Assembly: GCF_900119315.1 (NCBI RefSeq) | Contig: NZ_LT827010.1 | Span: 6,792,494 to 6,856,493 of the forward strand | DNA length: 64,000 nt | Direction of reading: 5' to 3' | Origin: Actinoplanes sp. SE50/110 | GTDB lineage: Bacteria > Actinomycetota > Actinomycetes > Mycobacteriales > Micromonosporaceae | Part shown: positions 56,010 through 64,000 of the stretch, in pieces | Numbering within the stretch: position 1 is the stretch's first letter | Layout: each line of letters begins with the position of its first letter | Notes under the pieces: generated by a model | What the model was told of the DNA's origin: nothing | Seen by the model: the letters and a program-made list of their open reading frames with translations, nothing else | The model's database searches: none | Made by a program: the position numbers and the translations under genes

Positions 56010-59000
56010 TCAGGCGTCGCCGGTCACGCCGAGCTCCTCGACCACGACGTCCAACGCAGCCGGCTCATGCGCGACGAGCCACGGTAGGACGACGTCCCAG
56101 GCGGCGAAGGACAGCGCCTCCGCGATCAATCGCCGCCGGGCCGGTGGCGACAGCTGATCTGCGATCGCCAGGAGAGCCTTGGCCCGTTCGGGCGGACGGT
56201 CGATGCTGCGGGCGACCGACAGCGCCCGGTCGACGTCGCCGACGGCGAACATCGCGGCCGAGAACGCCGCCAGCGCCTCGGACCGTTCCTCCGCAAATCG
56301 CACGCCGCGCGCTTCCGCCTCCGCGCGATCCGCCCGCTCCTTATCGTCCGGCACCTGCCCAGCGATCGTCGCCAGTGCCTTCGCGCGCTCATGGTCCTGC
56401 GGGATCGCCAAGCTGACCCGTTCGGCGAGTTCGACGTCGCCACGCTCGCAGGCCGGCCGCACGATCGGCGCCAGCGCCCCGGTCCGCTCGTTGAGATCGT
56501 CGAGACCGAGGGCCAGCGACTCCGCGAGTTCGACGCGTCCGGCCTCGGCCAAGGCCGCCGTGTAGTACGGCCGCTCCCTTCGCTCCGCCGCCTCGAACAG
56601 GTCGCGGATCTCTTGGTCACTGCTTCCCTGGATCGACACGCCGATACGGACCTCGACCGGCTCCGCAGCCTCCGGCTCGGCGATGACCTGCCCGCGTTGA
56701 CCGTCGTTGCGCCGGGCGTAGGTGTACACGTCGGTGATCCACGAGTCGCCGTCCGGGTCCAGCGCGTTCGTCAGCGCCTGCGCCTCGGCGAACCGCTCGC
56801 ACCGAACCAGTTCGCCGACAAGTCTCACCGCCACCAGTTCGCGGTCGTAGTCGTCCTGCGCATCGGACATGATGCCGCCGAGGATCTGTGCGACAAGCCG
56901 GCCGACATGCTCGTGTGAGCCCGTTTTCAGCAGGACGAGGGCGAGTTCGGCGAGCGCGACCGGCGAATCGAGGCCGGCGGCGGTGCGGACCGACTGCTCG
57001 ATCTCGATGGCGATTTCGGCCGCCCGTTCGTGGTCGCCCGCGCGGGCGCGGGCGTATGCGACGACCGCCAAGGCGTTCGCGTTCGCCGCGAAGTCCGTGC
57101 CCGCCCGCGCGATGCGCTCGGCCCGTGACAACTCCCCGTGGTCCACGAGGGCACGGATCAGGATCATGTCAGCGTTCGCCCGGCGCAGACCACGCTCCGC
57201 GGCGACCACCGCGAGGCCCGCCGCCAGCTCCACCTCGCCGTTCGCCAACGCCTGTTCCGCGACCGCCTCAAGGGCACGCTCGAGTGCGGATCGATCAGGA
57301 AAATGGTGGTCCTCGCGGACCGACATCTCGTGCAGCGTCTGGACGCTCGCCTCGAGGTCCCGTGCCGCGATCCAGGCGCGCACGACGTGGAGTTGCGCCG
57401 TGACGCGATTCTCGTCCGGCGCTGACAGAGCGATGTCCCCCGCCGAGCGGGCGTAGTCCGCGGCAAGCTGAGCCTCGGCCGCGCGTACCCGGAACGCAAG
57501 TGCCGCACACCGGCTTGTCTCCGACGTGATCAGGGCTGATTTGGCCTCGGCTCGCTCGAGATCACCGACCAGCTCCGCCAGCATCACCGACTGCGCGAGC
57601 AACCACTGCGGCGGGTCTTCGAAGCCGTCCGGTCGCCAGTAATCGACGATCGCGCGGACGGCCGGCTCGTCGTCCATGGCCGCGGCGAGCTCCGCGACGC
57701 GAATCAGTACTTCACCGAAGCCGCGATCCAGGACTTCGATCCTGTCGATCGTCTCGAGCGCGCCGGCGAGGTCGCCGACTGCGGCGCGCACGACCGCGAC
57801 GTGCCCGAACGCGAAACTGCGAACCTCCACGTCGGTCGTCACAGCCGCGGCGGCCCTCTCGGCGGCCGCCAACAGCCCCTCGGGCTGCTCGTCGCCTCCG
57901 CCCGTATGGGCCAGCATGGCCAAGCGGCAGAACGCTCCGGCGCGTGCGTACAGATGGGTCTCTGCCACGAGCTGCCGTGCCTCGTCGTAGTCGCCGTTCC
58001 GCGCGACCTCCTCCGCCAGCAGGGTCAGGGCCTCGTCCGCGCCGCGGTCGCTACGGAGGATCGCGCGGGCCAGCGCCTCGGCGCGGTTGCGGTTGCCGAG
58101 CGCCGCCCACACTGCTGGGAGCTCATCCGGCATCCGCTCGTTGCGGCGGAGCAGGCGGTCGCGGTGCACGGCCAGGCGCAGCAACGCACGCAGATCGGGA
58201 TGGGCCTCCCGTCGCAGCAGCGCGGCGGCCGCAGCCAGCTCGGTCAAAGCGGCGTTGTCGCCGCCACTGACATCCCGCATCCGGTCGTGGCGCTCCGGAT
58301 CGGTGGCCAACGCGACCAGTCTCGGCACATCCCCGGTGGTGGTCAGCATGCGAGGGTAGCCGCGCAGCAGGTATTCCGGGGTGCCTGCCGGCCACGGCGG
58401 GCGGCCGTCGGTGGTGGTGGTGGTGCGGTAGGTGTCGGCCCAGGCGTGCAGGCGGGCACGGTAGCCGGCCAGCCGGGGTTCGCCGAGGTAGGCGGTAGCG
58501 GCATGCTGCAGTTCCTCGTGGCCGAGCAGATACACCTCGGGTCCGCTGTCGGGATCCCATTCGGCGGTGCGGCGGGTGAAGGTCCGCCCGGCCACGGTGT
58601 GCAACACGTCCTCGATCTCGGCCAGCCCGGCGCCGGTCAACTCCCGCAGATCGGGCCCGGACAGGCCACCACGCGCCGCGGTGAGCAGGCCGAGCAGGTC
58701 CTGCTCGACTGCGGTGCCTTTGATCAGGCGTTTGAGTTCTGCCTGGCCGAGCCGCCGCAGATCGCGTGCATGCTGCGACGGGGACAGCCGGCGCACGATG
58801 CCGGGATCCCGCAGCGGGTGCCAGTCCGGCACGTCGTCGGGCACCGGCGGGTTCGGCCGCCCCGCCACGATCACCCGCATCCCCGCCGGCGGGTCGCCGG
58901 GCAATAGCCCGGCGATGCTGTGCGCGTGGACGCCGGCGGCGCTGCTGCGGTCCTCATCCAGGCCGTCGACCAGCAACACCAGGCGCACCCCCCGCGCGGT

Positions 59001-59492
59001 GCAGGCAGCGGCGGCCTGGTCGAGCAGATCCAGCAGCCACGCCTCCCGTAGCCCCTCGTCGGGCACGGTCGGCGGCTGCCGGCCGGTCAACCCGCCCATC
59101 TGCTCGGTCACCGCCGCAACGAACGCCTCCCGCGTGTCCTGCCCGGCCAGCCGGGCGGTGATGAAGAAGGCCACCACCTGCACCCGCGCACTGAGCTCAT
59201 CCGGCGGATTGAGCACGAATGTCGACAACAACGCCGACTTGCCTGCCCACGCGTCCGCCTGCCACCACACATACGAACCCCGCCCAGGCTCCACGCAGAA
59301 CCGGGCCAGTTCCGCCAACTCGGCTTCGCGGCCCTCCAACACCGGCGGCGCGATCCGGCGCAACTGCGCCAGATACGCCGACCGTGCTGTCACCAACGGG
59401 CCTGCCGCGGACAGGAACACGTTCACCGTCGTGGCCGTACCGACCCTGACCCCGCCCTGCTGACCATGCCCGAGCACTCCCGCTCCCGGCAT
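56010..59492 (-). CDS. STAND/NACHT-like ATPase with C-terminal helical repeats
   Basis: An 1160-residue protein. A short N-terminal motif (residues 14-27, VRVGTATTVNVFL) precedes an ATPase: SYVWWQADAWAGKSALLSTF as Walker A (A-G-K-S), VRLVLLVDGLDED as Walker B, and VIVAGRPNPPVPDD as a sensor strand. A helical linker follows, then from ~420 to 1140 a long run of TPR/HEAT-like helix pairs (RAEALARAILRSDRGADEAL; DVELAERVSLAIPQ), probably the sensor. This is the layout of STAND NTPases and bacterial NLR-like proteins, many of which act in phage defence. The small membrane protein upstream shares the N-terminal motif. No enzymatic effector is fused. Confidence 0.82.
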   Translation of the reverse strand: MPGAGVLGHGQQGGVRVGTATTVNVFLSAAGPLVTARSAYLAQLRRIAPPVLEGREAELAELARFCVEPGRGSYVWWQADAWAGKSALLSTFVLNPPDELSARVQVVAFFITARLAGQDTREAFVAAVTEQMGGLTGRQPPTVPDEGLREAWLLDLLDQAAAACTARGVRLVLLVDGLDEDRSSAAGVHAHSIAGLLPGDPPAGMRVIVAGRPNPPVPDDVPDWHPLRDPGIVRRLSPSQHARDLRRLGQAELKRLIKGTAVEQDLLGLLTAARGGLSGPDLRELTGAGLAEIEDVLHTVAGRTFTRRTAEWDPDSGPEVYLLGHEELQHAATAYLGEPRLAGYRARLHAWADTYRTTTTTDGRPPWPAGTPEYLLRGYPRMLTTTGDVPRLVALATDPERHDRMRDVSGGDNAALTELAAAAALLRREAHPDLRALLRLAVHRDRLLRRNERMPDELPAVWAALGNRNRAEALARAILRSDRGADEALTLLAEEVARNGDYDEARQLVAETHLYARAGAFCRLAMLAHTGGGDEQPEGLLAAAERAAAAVTTDVEVRSFAFGHVAVVRAAVGDLAGALETIDRIEVLDRGFGEVLIRVAELAAAMDDEPAVRAIVDYWRPDGFEDPPQWLLAQSVMLAELVGDLERAEAKSALITSETSRCAALAFRVRAAEAQLAADYARSAGDIALSAPDENRVTAQLHVVRAWIAARDLEASVQTLHEMSVREDHHFPDRSALERALEAVAEQALANGEVELAAGLAVVAAERGLRRANADMILIRALVDHGELSRAERIARAGTDFAANANALAVVAYARARAGDHERAAEIAIEIEQSVRTAAGLDSPVALAELALVLLKTGSHEHVGRLVAQILGGIMSDAQDDYDRELVAVRLVGELVRCERFAEAQALTNALDPDGDSWITDVYTYARRNDGQRGQVIAEPEAAEPVEVRIGVSIQGSSDQEIRDLFEAAERRERPYYTAALAEAGRVELAESLALGLDDLNERTGALAPIVRPACERGDVELAERVSLAIPQDHERAKALATIAGQVPDDKERADRAEAEARGVRFAEERSEALAAFSAAMFAVGDVDRALSVARSIDRPPERAKALLAIADQLSPPARRRLIAEALSFAAWDVVLPWLVAHEPAALDVVVEELGVTGDA

Positions 59493-59542
59493 GCTGCGCC
59501 ACCCCGGCGCCCCGGTCAGGGCGCCACCGTCACCGAGCCCGG

Positions 59543-60037
59543 TCAGTGGCCGGACGGACCCGGCTGGGTAGGGTCCGGCCGCTCCCCGAGCCGATCACCG
59601 ATGTTCACGGTGCCGGCCTGCCCGATCGCCGTCGCATCGTCGTACGCGGTCGCGGTCACGTCACCGATGAACACCGCCGACCCCGGCGCCGCCGAAATGT
59701 GCGTACCCGCCGCCCGGTCCGCCTGACGCAGCTGCTCCAACAGATCAGTCACCGTCTCGGCGAACGTCTCGTCCCGGCGCGCCGCCGCAGCCACCGCCAA
59801 CTCGACCTGCTGCCGAGTCAACTCACTGACCTGCCCCGACTCACTCGCCGCTTCCTCGGCCAAATCCTCCTGCACCGGACCACCAAGCCGCGACAAGACA
59901 AGATCATGCAACCGGCCCGCGCCCGCGTCGATCGCCGCGTCCACCGTCTCATCCGCGCGGCCAGCAGCCTTACGAGCCTTGCGCACCGCCCACGCGATCA
60001 CCATCCCGGCGACCACCGACGCCTCCACCACCGGCAC
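59543..60037 (-). CDS. Small membrane protein with STAND-partner-like C-terminal motif
   Basis: A ~164-residue protein. GTG 60037 follows a GGGGGAGG-containing leader and opens a single N-terminal membrane helix (VEASVVAGMVIAWAVRK). A long charged coiled-coil-like middle (~25-108) leads to a Gly/Ala/Val-rich end: GSAVFIGDVTATA and then AIGQAGTVNIGD at residues 137-148. The last segment matches the STAND protein's N-terminus in the pattern [IV]-G-x-A-x-T-V-N-[IV]. Shared short motifs of this kind are known as amyloid signalling motifs linking NLR proteins to partners. Its stop is 50 bases before the ATPase start, so the two are probably one operon. Membrane anchoring may make it the effector. 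Confidence 0.6.
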   Translation of the reverse strand: MPVVEASVVAGMVIAWAVRKARKAAGRADETVDAAIDAGAGRLHDLVLSRLGGPVQEDLAEEAASESGQVSELTRQQVELAVAAAARRDETFAETVTDLLEQLRQADRAAGTHISAAPGSAVFIGDVTATAYDDATAIGQAGTVNIGDRLGERPDPTQPGPSGH

Positions 60038-60249
60038 GAGTCCTGCCACCTCCCCCGGGAGCCCACCAGTGTGGACACCGCCCACACCACCGTAACGCTC
60101 CACCCGTACGCCACCCTCGCCCGAGCGGACCGTACGCCCGCGGAAGGAGCCGCCGCCGGGTAGCCCGATTCGATGGACCGGCCGCCGTCTATCGGTGTGT
60201 ATGGTGATCCACATCCATCGACCTGACACGCATTTGTGGAGGCTTGTCC

Positions 60250-61494
60250 ATGACTTCGACCGATGAGAAGACCACACCGGTCGGCGGACGACAATCCAGT
60301 CTGTTTTGGCGCTATTGGACGGCATCAACGGTCAGTTCGGCCGGCGATGCGGTTACCGCGATGGCGTTGCCACTGGTCGCGGTGCAGGTGCTGCACGCTT
60401 CGACGTTCGAGATCAGCCTGATCACCGCCGCCAGCTTCATCGCCTGGATCGTGATCGGACTGCCCGCTGGTGTCATCGTGCATCGATTCCCGCTGCGCGG
60501 CACGCAGATCGCCATGGATGTCGCCCGGGCCGCCGCACTGCTATCCATCCCGCTCGCACATCTGGCCGGGATACTCACCCTGGCACAGGTCGTCGCGGTG
60601 GCCTTGGTGATCAGTTTTGCGGGCGTCATCTTCGATGTCGGCAACTCCACCTTCCTCCCGGCCATCGTGACCAAGGAGGAACTCACCTCCCGCAACAGCC
60701 TCACCTCCGGTTCCCAGGCGGTGACCCAGGTGGCCGGCCCGTCCCTCGGCGGCATCCTGGTGCAGCTTCTGGGTGCGGTGACCAGCTTGGTGGTCGACGT
60801 CATCAGCTACCTCGCGTCGGCGGTGCTCCTGGCGAGCCTGCCCCGCCCGCAGGCGGCAGCGCCCGTCACCCGCAACGCGTCCGCCGGGCGAATGATCAGG
60901 GACGGCTGGCGGTACGTCGTCCATCACGAGGTCGTCCGGCCATGCGTGGCCGCCGCCACGACGATCAACTTTGTCGCGGGCGGGTTGATGGCTCTCACCC
61001 CGGTGTTTCTGGTCCGGACGCTGGGGGCGCCGGTCGGTGTGGTGGGCCTGCTCTTCGCCGCGGAAGGGGTCGGCAGCCTGATCGGCGCCGCCGTGACGAC
61101 CCGGCTGTCCAAGGTGCTCGGCAGTTCGCCGGCGATCCGGTGGGCCACTCTGGTCGGTGCCTGTTTCGCGCTCCTCCTGCCGCTTGCCACCGCCAAGTGG
61201 GGACTGGTGCTCTTCGCCGTCGGCAACATCGGATTCGCGATCGGGATCGTCGTCCTCAGCATCCTCACCCGGACCCATCGGCAGGCAACCACGCCGCCCG
61301 AGTTGCTGGCCCGGGTCATGGCGACGGTCCGTTTCATCTCCTGGGGTGCGGTCCCGGTCGGTGCGGTGACCGCGGGCGTGCTCGCCACCTCGTTCGGTAA
61401 CCGGGAGGCGCTCTGGGTCATCGTGGGCGCGGCCTTCCTCACCCCGGCGGTGTTGTGGGGCAGTTCGCTGCGCGGAAAGCGTGACCTCGCCTAA
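60250..61494 (+). CDS. MFS transporter
   Basis: A 414-residue transporter with eleven to twelve hydrophobic segments. FWRYWTASTVSSAGDAVTAM opens the first helix, IGLPAGVIVHRFPLRGTQIA is the loop after helix 2, and NSLTSGSQAVTQVAGPSLGG follows helix 4. It is of the MFS group that includes macrolide exporters (MefA-like enterobactin/multidrug type). TGGAGG lies seven bases before ATG 60250. It is followed 31 bases later by manA, perhaps in the same transcript. Substrate is not evident. Confidence 0.88.
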   Translation: MTSTDEKTTPVGGRQSSLFWRYWTASTVSSAGDAVTAMALPLVAVQVLHASTFEISLITAASFIAWIVIGLPAGVIVHRFPLRGTQIAMDVARAAALLSIPLAHLAGILTLAQVVAVALVISFAGVIFDVGNSTFLPAIVTKEELTSRNSLTSGSQAVTQVAGPSLGGILVQLLGAVTSLVVDVISYLASAVLLASLPRPQAAAPVTRNASAGRMIRDGWRYVVHHEVVRPCVAAATTINFVAGGLMALTPVFLVRTLGAPVGVVGLLFAAEGVGSLIGAAVTTRLSKVLGSSPAIRWATLVGACFALLLPLATAKWGLVLFAVGNIGFAIGIVVLSILTRTHRQATTPPELLARVMATVRFISWGAVPVGAVTAGVLATSFGNREALWVIVGAAFLTPAVLWGSSLRGKRDLA

Positions 61495-61525
61495 CCTGGT
61501 TTTGACGAGTTATTAGGATACGCAC

Positions 61526-62719
61526 ATGGATCTTCTCAAGCCAGTCGTGAAGCCGTATGAGTGGGGTTCGCGATACGCTGTCGCCGAGCTTCAGGGCCGG
61601 TCGACCCCGAGCCTGGGCCCGGAAGCGGAATTATGGATGGGTGCGCATCCCGGTGGTCCATCGGGCCTCGATCGCGACGGCGCGGTCACTGATTTGGAAA
61701 AGGTCGTGGCCGCCGACCCGGAAGGTGAGATCGGTGAGTCGGCGGTCAAACAATTCGGCCCCCGGCTGCCCTTCCTGCTCAAGGTGATCGCGGCGGAAAA
61801 GGCCCTGTCGATTCAGGTGCACCCGGACCGCCAGCAGGCCGAGGCCGGATTCCGGGAGGAGAATGAGAGGATCCTCGCCGGCGCGACGTCGACCCGCACC
61901 TATGTCGACGACTGGCCCAAACCCGAGATCGTCTACTCCCTGACGCCGTTCCAGGCACTGGCTGGTTTCCGGTCCGCGCCGGACGCCGCCGCCCTGCTCG
62001 ATGAACTGGGCGTGCCCCAGCTCGCGCCGATCGCTGAGACGCTTCGGCAGAGCCCGGCCGGCGATGCCCGCAGCGATGCACTCGTGCGGATCCTCACCTG
62101 GCCGACTGAGGAGCGAGCCGCCCTGCTCGACGCGGTGGTGGCGGCTTTTGGGCGGGTCGCCGCGGGCGGCGGCCGATACGCGCCGGCGTGCGCGGCGATG
62201 GCGCAGGTGGCCGTGGACCATCCCGGCGACCTCGGTCTGGTCGCCGGGCTCCTGCTGGAGTACGTGGAGTTGCCGCCGGGTGCGGCCCTCTACATGCCGG
62301 CCGGCGGGGTGCACGCCTATCTCAAGGGTGTCGGCGTGGAAGTGCTGGCGAACTCCGACAATGTCCTACGCGCCGGGCTGACCGGTAAGCACATCGACGT
62401 GGCCGAGCTGGCCCGGATCGCCCAGCCCAGCGTGCCGATTCCGCAGGTTCAGGCGACCACGGTGAGTCCGGGCGTGACCGCGTACGACGTCCCGGCGCCG
62501 GAATTCCGCCTGTACGTGATCGAGCCGCGCGGCGGCCGGAGCGAGCCGTCCGCCATTGGCCCGCGCATCCTGCTGTGTCTCGAGGGCCGGGCGGTCGTGC
62601 GTGTCGCCGCCGGTGACTCCGTGGAGCTCCATCGCGGCGAGAGCTGCTTTGTGGCGGCCCGCGATGGTGCGGTCACCGTGACCGGTGACGCCCGGGTGGT
62701 CATGGCGAGCGTCGGATAA
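61526..62719 (+). CDS. manA: Mannose-6-phosphate isomerase (class I)
   Basis: A 397-residue zinc enzyme that interconverts mannose-6-phosphate and fructose-6-phosphate. KPYEWGSRYAVAELQG and ELWMGAHPGGPS are the family's N-terminal signature. Zinc ligands are in LSIQVHPDRQQAE (Gln, His) and KPEIVYSLTPF (Glu), and the C-terminal His in MPAGGVHAYLKGVGVEVLAN, with NSDNVLRAGLTGKHID following. Full length for the type I family. It links sugar metabolism to GDP-mannose supply. Confidence 0.95.
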   Translation: MDLLKPVVKPYEWGSRYAVAELQGRSTPSLGPEAELWMGAHPGGPSGLDRDGAVTDLEKVVAADPEGEIGESAVKQFGPRLPFLLKVIAAEKALSIQVHPDRQQAEAGFREENERILAGATSTRTYVDDWPKPEIVYSLTPFQALAGFRSAPDAAALLDELGVPQLAPIAETLRQSPAGDARSDALVRILTWPTEERAALLDAVVAAFGRVAAGGGRYAPACAAMAQVAVDHPGDLGLVAGLLLEYVELPPGAALYMPAGGVHAYLKGVGVEVLANSDNVLRAGLTGKHIDVAELARIAQPSVPIPQVQATTVSPGVTAYDVPAPEFRLYVIEPRGGRSEPSAIGPRILLCLEGRAVVRVAAGDSVELHRGESCFVAARDGAVTVTGDARVVMASVG

Positions 62720-62736
62720 CCGCTGTTCTGACAGAT

Positions 62737-62770
62737 GAAGCCGTGGCGGCCATCGGGCCGCCACGGCTTC
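62737..62770. terminator. Perfect 15-bp bidirectional terminator hairpin
   Basis: GAAGCCGTGGCGGCC pairs perfectly with GGCCGCCACGGCTTC around the loop ATCG, between the convergent manA and cupin-like genes. It is the strongest hairpin seen in the window. There is no T-run, as usual in high-GC hosts. Confidence 0.9.
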
Positions 62771-62782
62771 AGTCCATCTCGC

Positions 62783-63433
62783 CTACTTGTCGATCAGTCC
62801 GGAACGGAGCGCCAGCTCGCGAACCTCCTGCAGCCGGTCCGCGCCCATCAATACCTGCTTCACCGCGGCTGTGGTCTCGGTCGCCCGGCCGCCCTTCCAG
62901 ATGAGCGACCCGTCCTGCGCCGTACGCAACGACTGTTCCTTGAGCCGTGGCCCCTGCACCACCAAGGAAAACGTATTTGTCGCCGACGTCACTGAATGCA
63001 CCATGTGCTGATCGATCGCATAGGAGCAGCCTTCGGTCTCCGTACGGATCGTGCTGGGCGTCAGCGTGGTCACCCCGGATTCCACCTGCTGCCTGACATA
63101 CGATTCAGGACCGTAAAGGCGATGAATGTACTTGCCTTTCAACACTTTCGTGTGAAAGGGCCAACGGTGACTGTGCGGAAAATGGGTACCCTGGTCGAAA
63201 CGATGCAAACGAATGCGAACCATGCTGTCCGGGTCGTCGAACAACACAATGCGGTCGCCCCACCATTGACATTCTGACATGGTCAGCAGATCTTTGTCGC
63301 CGAGCGCATTGTCGATCAGTTCGCGTAACGCGCCCGGAGTCGTGACGACATCGGTGACCTGACCGGCAACCCGTTCGGCAACCTCGATCCGTGACCAGTC
63401 AAGTCTCTGCAGGCGGTCAAGAACGCGGTCCAT
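62783..63433 (-). CDS. Cupin-fold protein of unknown function
   Basis: A 216-residue soluble protein. The centre reads LHRFDQGTHFPHSHRWPF (a His-rich metal-site-like motif) and VLKGKYIHRLYG, then a second half with YAIDQHMVHSVTSATNTFSL. Together these make a cupin double-motif, as in cysteine-dioxygenase-like folds, though the standard E between His residues is not placed as usual. GAGGAG precedes ATG 63433. The gene follows the M16 peptidase by only 16 bases on the same strand, so the two form an operon. Function is open. Confidence 0.6.
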   Translation of the reverse strand: MDRVLDRLQRLDWSRIEVAERVAGQVTDVVTTPGALRELIDNALGDKDLLTMSECQWWGDRIVLFDDPDSMVRIRLHRFDQGTHFPHSHRWPFHTKVLKGKYIHRLYGPESYVRQQVESGVTTLTPSTIRTETEGCSYAIDQHMVHSVTSATNTFSLVVQGPRLKEQSLRTAQDGSLIWKGGRATETTAAVKQVLMGADRLQEVRELALRSGLIDK

Positions 63434-63449
63434 CCAACACTCCTCAATG

Positions 63450-64000
63450 TCAGGCGACGGTAACGGCGTAGCCGGCCAGGACCCGGCGGGCCGCCACCGC
63501 GACATCGTGCGCGGTCAGCGTTTCCGGGGTTGGCGCCGCAGCAGCGCCCGGCTGGTCCAGCTCGGCGGCGGCCCGATGAATCAGGCGGGTGAGTTCGCGG
63601 ACGTGGTCCGGCCGGGGAGCCCATGCGGCCCGGCGCGCCGCCTCGAAGGCGGATTCGGACAGGCGCCGATCGATGATGACCTCGAAGGTCTCCCGAACGA
63701 TCGACTCCAGCTCGGCGACCTGGCCGGCCGGGACTTCCAGCGCGACGTACCACCAGGGCGCATCGCCGGCAACGTAGGCACTGTGGAGCTGGCCGGTGAT
63801 GCCGATGTCGGTCAACGTCCGCCGCAGCAGCGATGCCGGACCGGAGCCGAAGAGCTCGGCAAGCACGATCAACGCATCCGGCCGGACTCCTTCGGCGTCG
63901 ACGCTGCGGGCGCCGAGCACCAGCCAGGTGGGAGTGTCGCCGGTCCCGGATCCCAGGTTCACGCCACCGACGGACACCGCCGCCCACCCCGGGGCCCGGC
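63450..64000 (-). CDS. M16-type zinc-peptidase-like protein (C-terminal part, 5' end outside window)
   Basis: The reading frame runs in from the right edge for ~182 residues and ends at 63450. Sequence such as RPDALIVLAELFGSGPASLL, GITGQLHSAYVAGDAPWWYV and QVAELESIVRETFEVII resembles the C-terminal, non-catalytic half of M16 (insulinase/processing peptidase) domains. The H-x-x-E-H active site would lie in the half outside the window, or be absent. Internal GTG 63977 is probably not the start, because the frame stays protein-like up to the edge. With the cupin-like gene it forms a short operon of unknown role. Confidence 0.6.
   Translation of the reverse strand, partial: RAPGWAAVSVGGVNLGSGTGDTPTWLVLGARSVDAEGVRPDALIVLAELFGSGPASLLRRTLTDIGITGQLHSAYVAGDAPWWYVALEVPAGQVAELESIVRETFEVIIDRRLSESAFEAARRAAWAPRPDHVRELTRLIHRAAAELDQPGAAAAPTPETLTAHDVAVAARRVLAGYAVTVA

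Noticed and set aside
1..64000. Search by eye for tRNA, rRNA, transposase and integrase genes
   Set aside because: None was recognised; a tRNAscan-SE and ISfinder run would be needed to exclude them.

Overview
The window looks like a chromosomal segment from a high-GC actinomycete, most likely Micromonosporaceae and perhaps Actinoplanes. I infer this from strong G/C preference at third codon positions, frequent GTG and TTG starts, ATGA/GTGA/TGATG gene overlaps, secreted sugar hydrolases with ricin-type domains, a SigB/F-type stress sigma factor with partner-switching proteins, and four GGDEF proteins. No rRNA, tRNA, CRISPR array, insertion sequence or phage gene was recognised.

Layout. Bases 1-3.1 kb hold a stress-response set: a SpoIIE-type phosphatase cut by the left edge, a MEDS/ATPase anti-sigma regulator and a SigB/F-family sigma factor. 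Bases 3.3-11.3 kb hold secreted polysaccharide enzymes (CE1 esterase plus ricin, GH59 plus ricin, GH5) mixed with decayed genes: a fused pair of remnants, a signal-peptide-only ORF, a mepB pseudogene and a truncated ORF. Bases 11.4-15.9 kb carry a GNAT protein and two membrane diguanylate cyclases.

Bases 16.1-36.1 kb form the main accessory locus. It opens with a 64-residue peptide carrying four perfectly spaced DWGWQ repeats, a 97-residue partner and a divergent TrmB/LuxR-type regulator. One long, translationally coupled operon follows: two tryptophan-2,3-dioxygenase-family proteins, GNAT, ATP-grasp ligase, type II thioesterase, an A-PCP protein (Thr-like code), a free PCP, a C-A-PCP-KS protein with a TTA codon, a 22-codon micro-ORF, and a protein made only of degenerate AT, ACP and half-C domains. 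Next come a C-methyltransferase/cupin/aminotransferase trio like that making beta-methyltryptophan (MarI/MarH/MarG; StnQ1/StnK3/StnR), an MFS exporter, a second GNAT and an RsgA-type GTPase. The set suggests an oxidised, beta-methylated tryptophan unit joined to a hybrid NRPS-PKS product, distantly recalling maremycin/FR900452 and streptonigrin.

Bases 36.3-47.9 kb are regulatory and housekeeping: a winged-helix protein, a GGDEF-EAL protein, a GGDEF protein, a NarL-type two-component pair, a serine hydrolase, a CPBP protease, a SRPBCC protein and a TipAS-domain protein. Bases 48.0-55.9 kb hold a membrane-anchored beta-helix protein and, facing away from it, two tandem one-protein ECF sigma / zinc-binding anti-sigma-like / transmembrane / beta-helix fusions. 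Bases 55.9-60.1 kb hold a large STAND/NACHT-like ATPase and a small membrane protein sharing a short glycine/TVN motif. The right end carries an MFS protein, mannose-6-phosphate isomerase, a cupin-like protein and an M16-type peptidase cut by the edge.

The observations I think most worth pursuing are the sigma-factor/beta-helix fusions, the DWGWQ-repeat peptide at the head of the dioxygenase/NRPS operon, the STAND-ATPase/partner motif match, and the degenerate AT-ACP-C protein.
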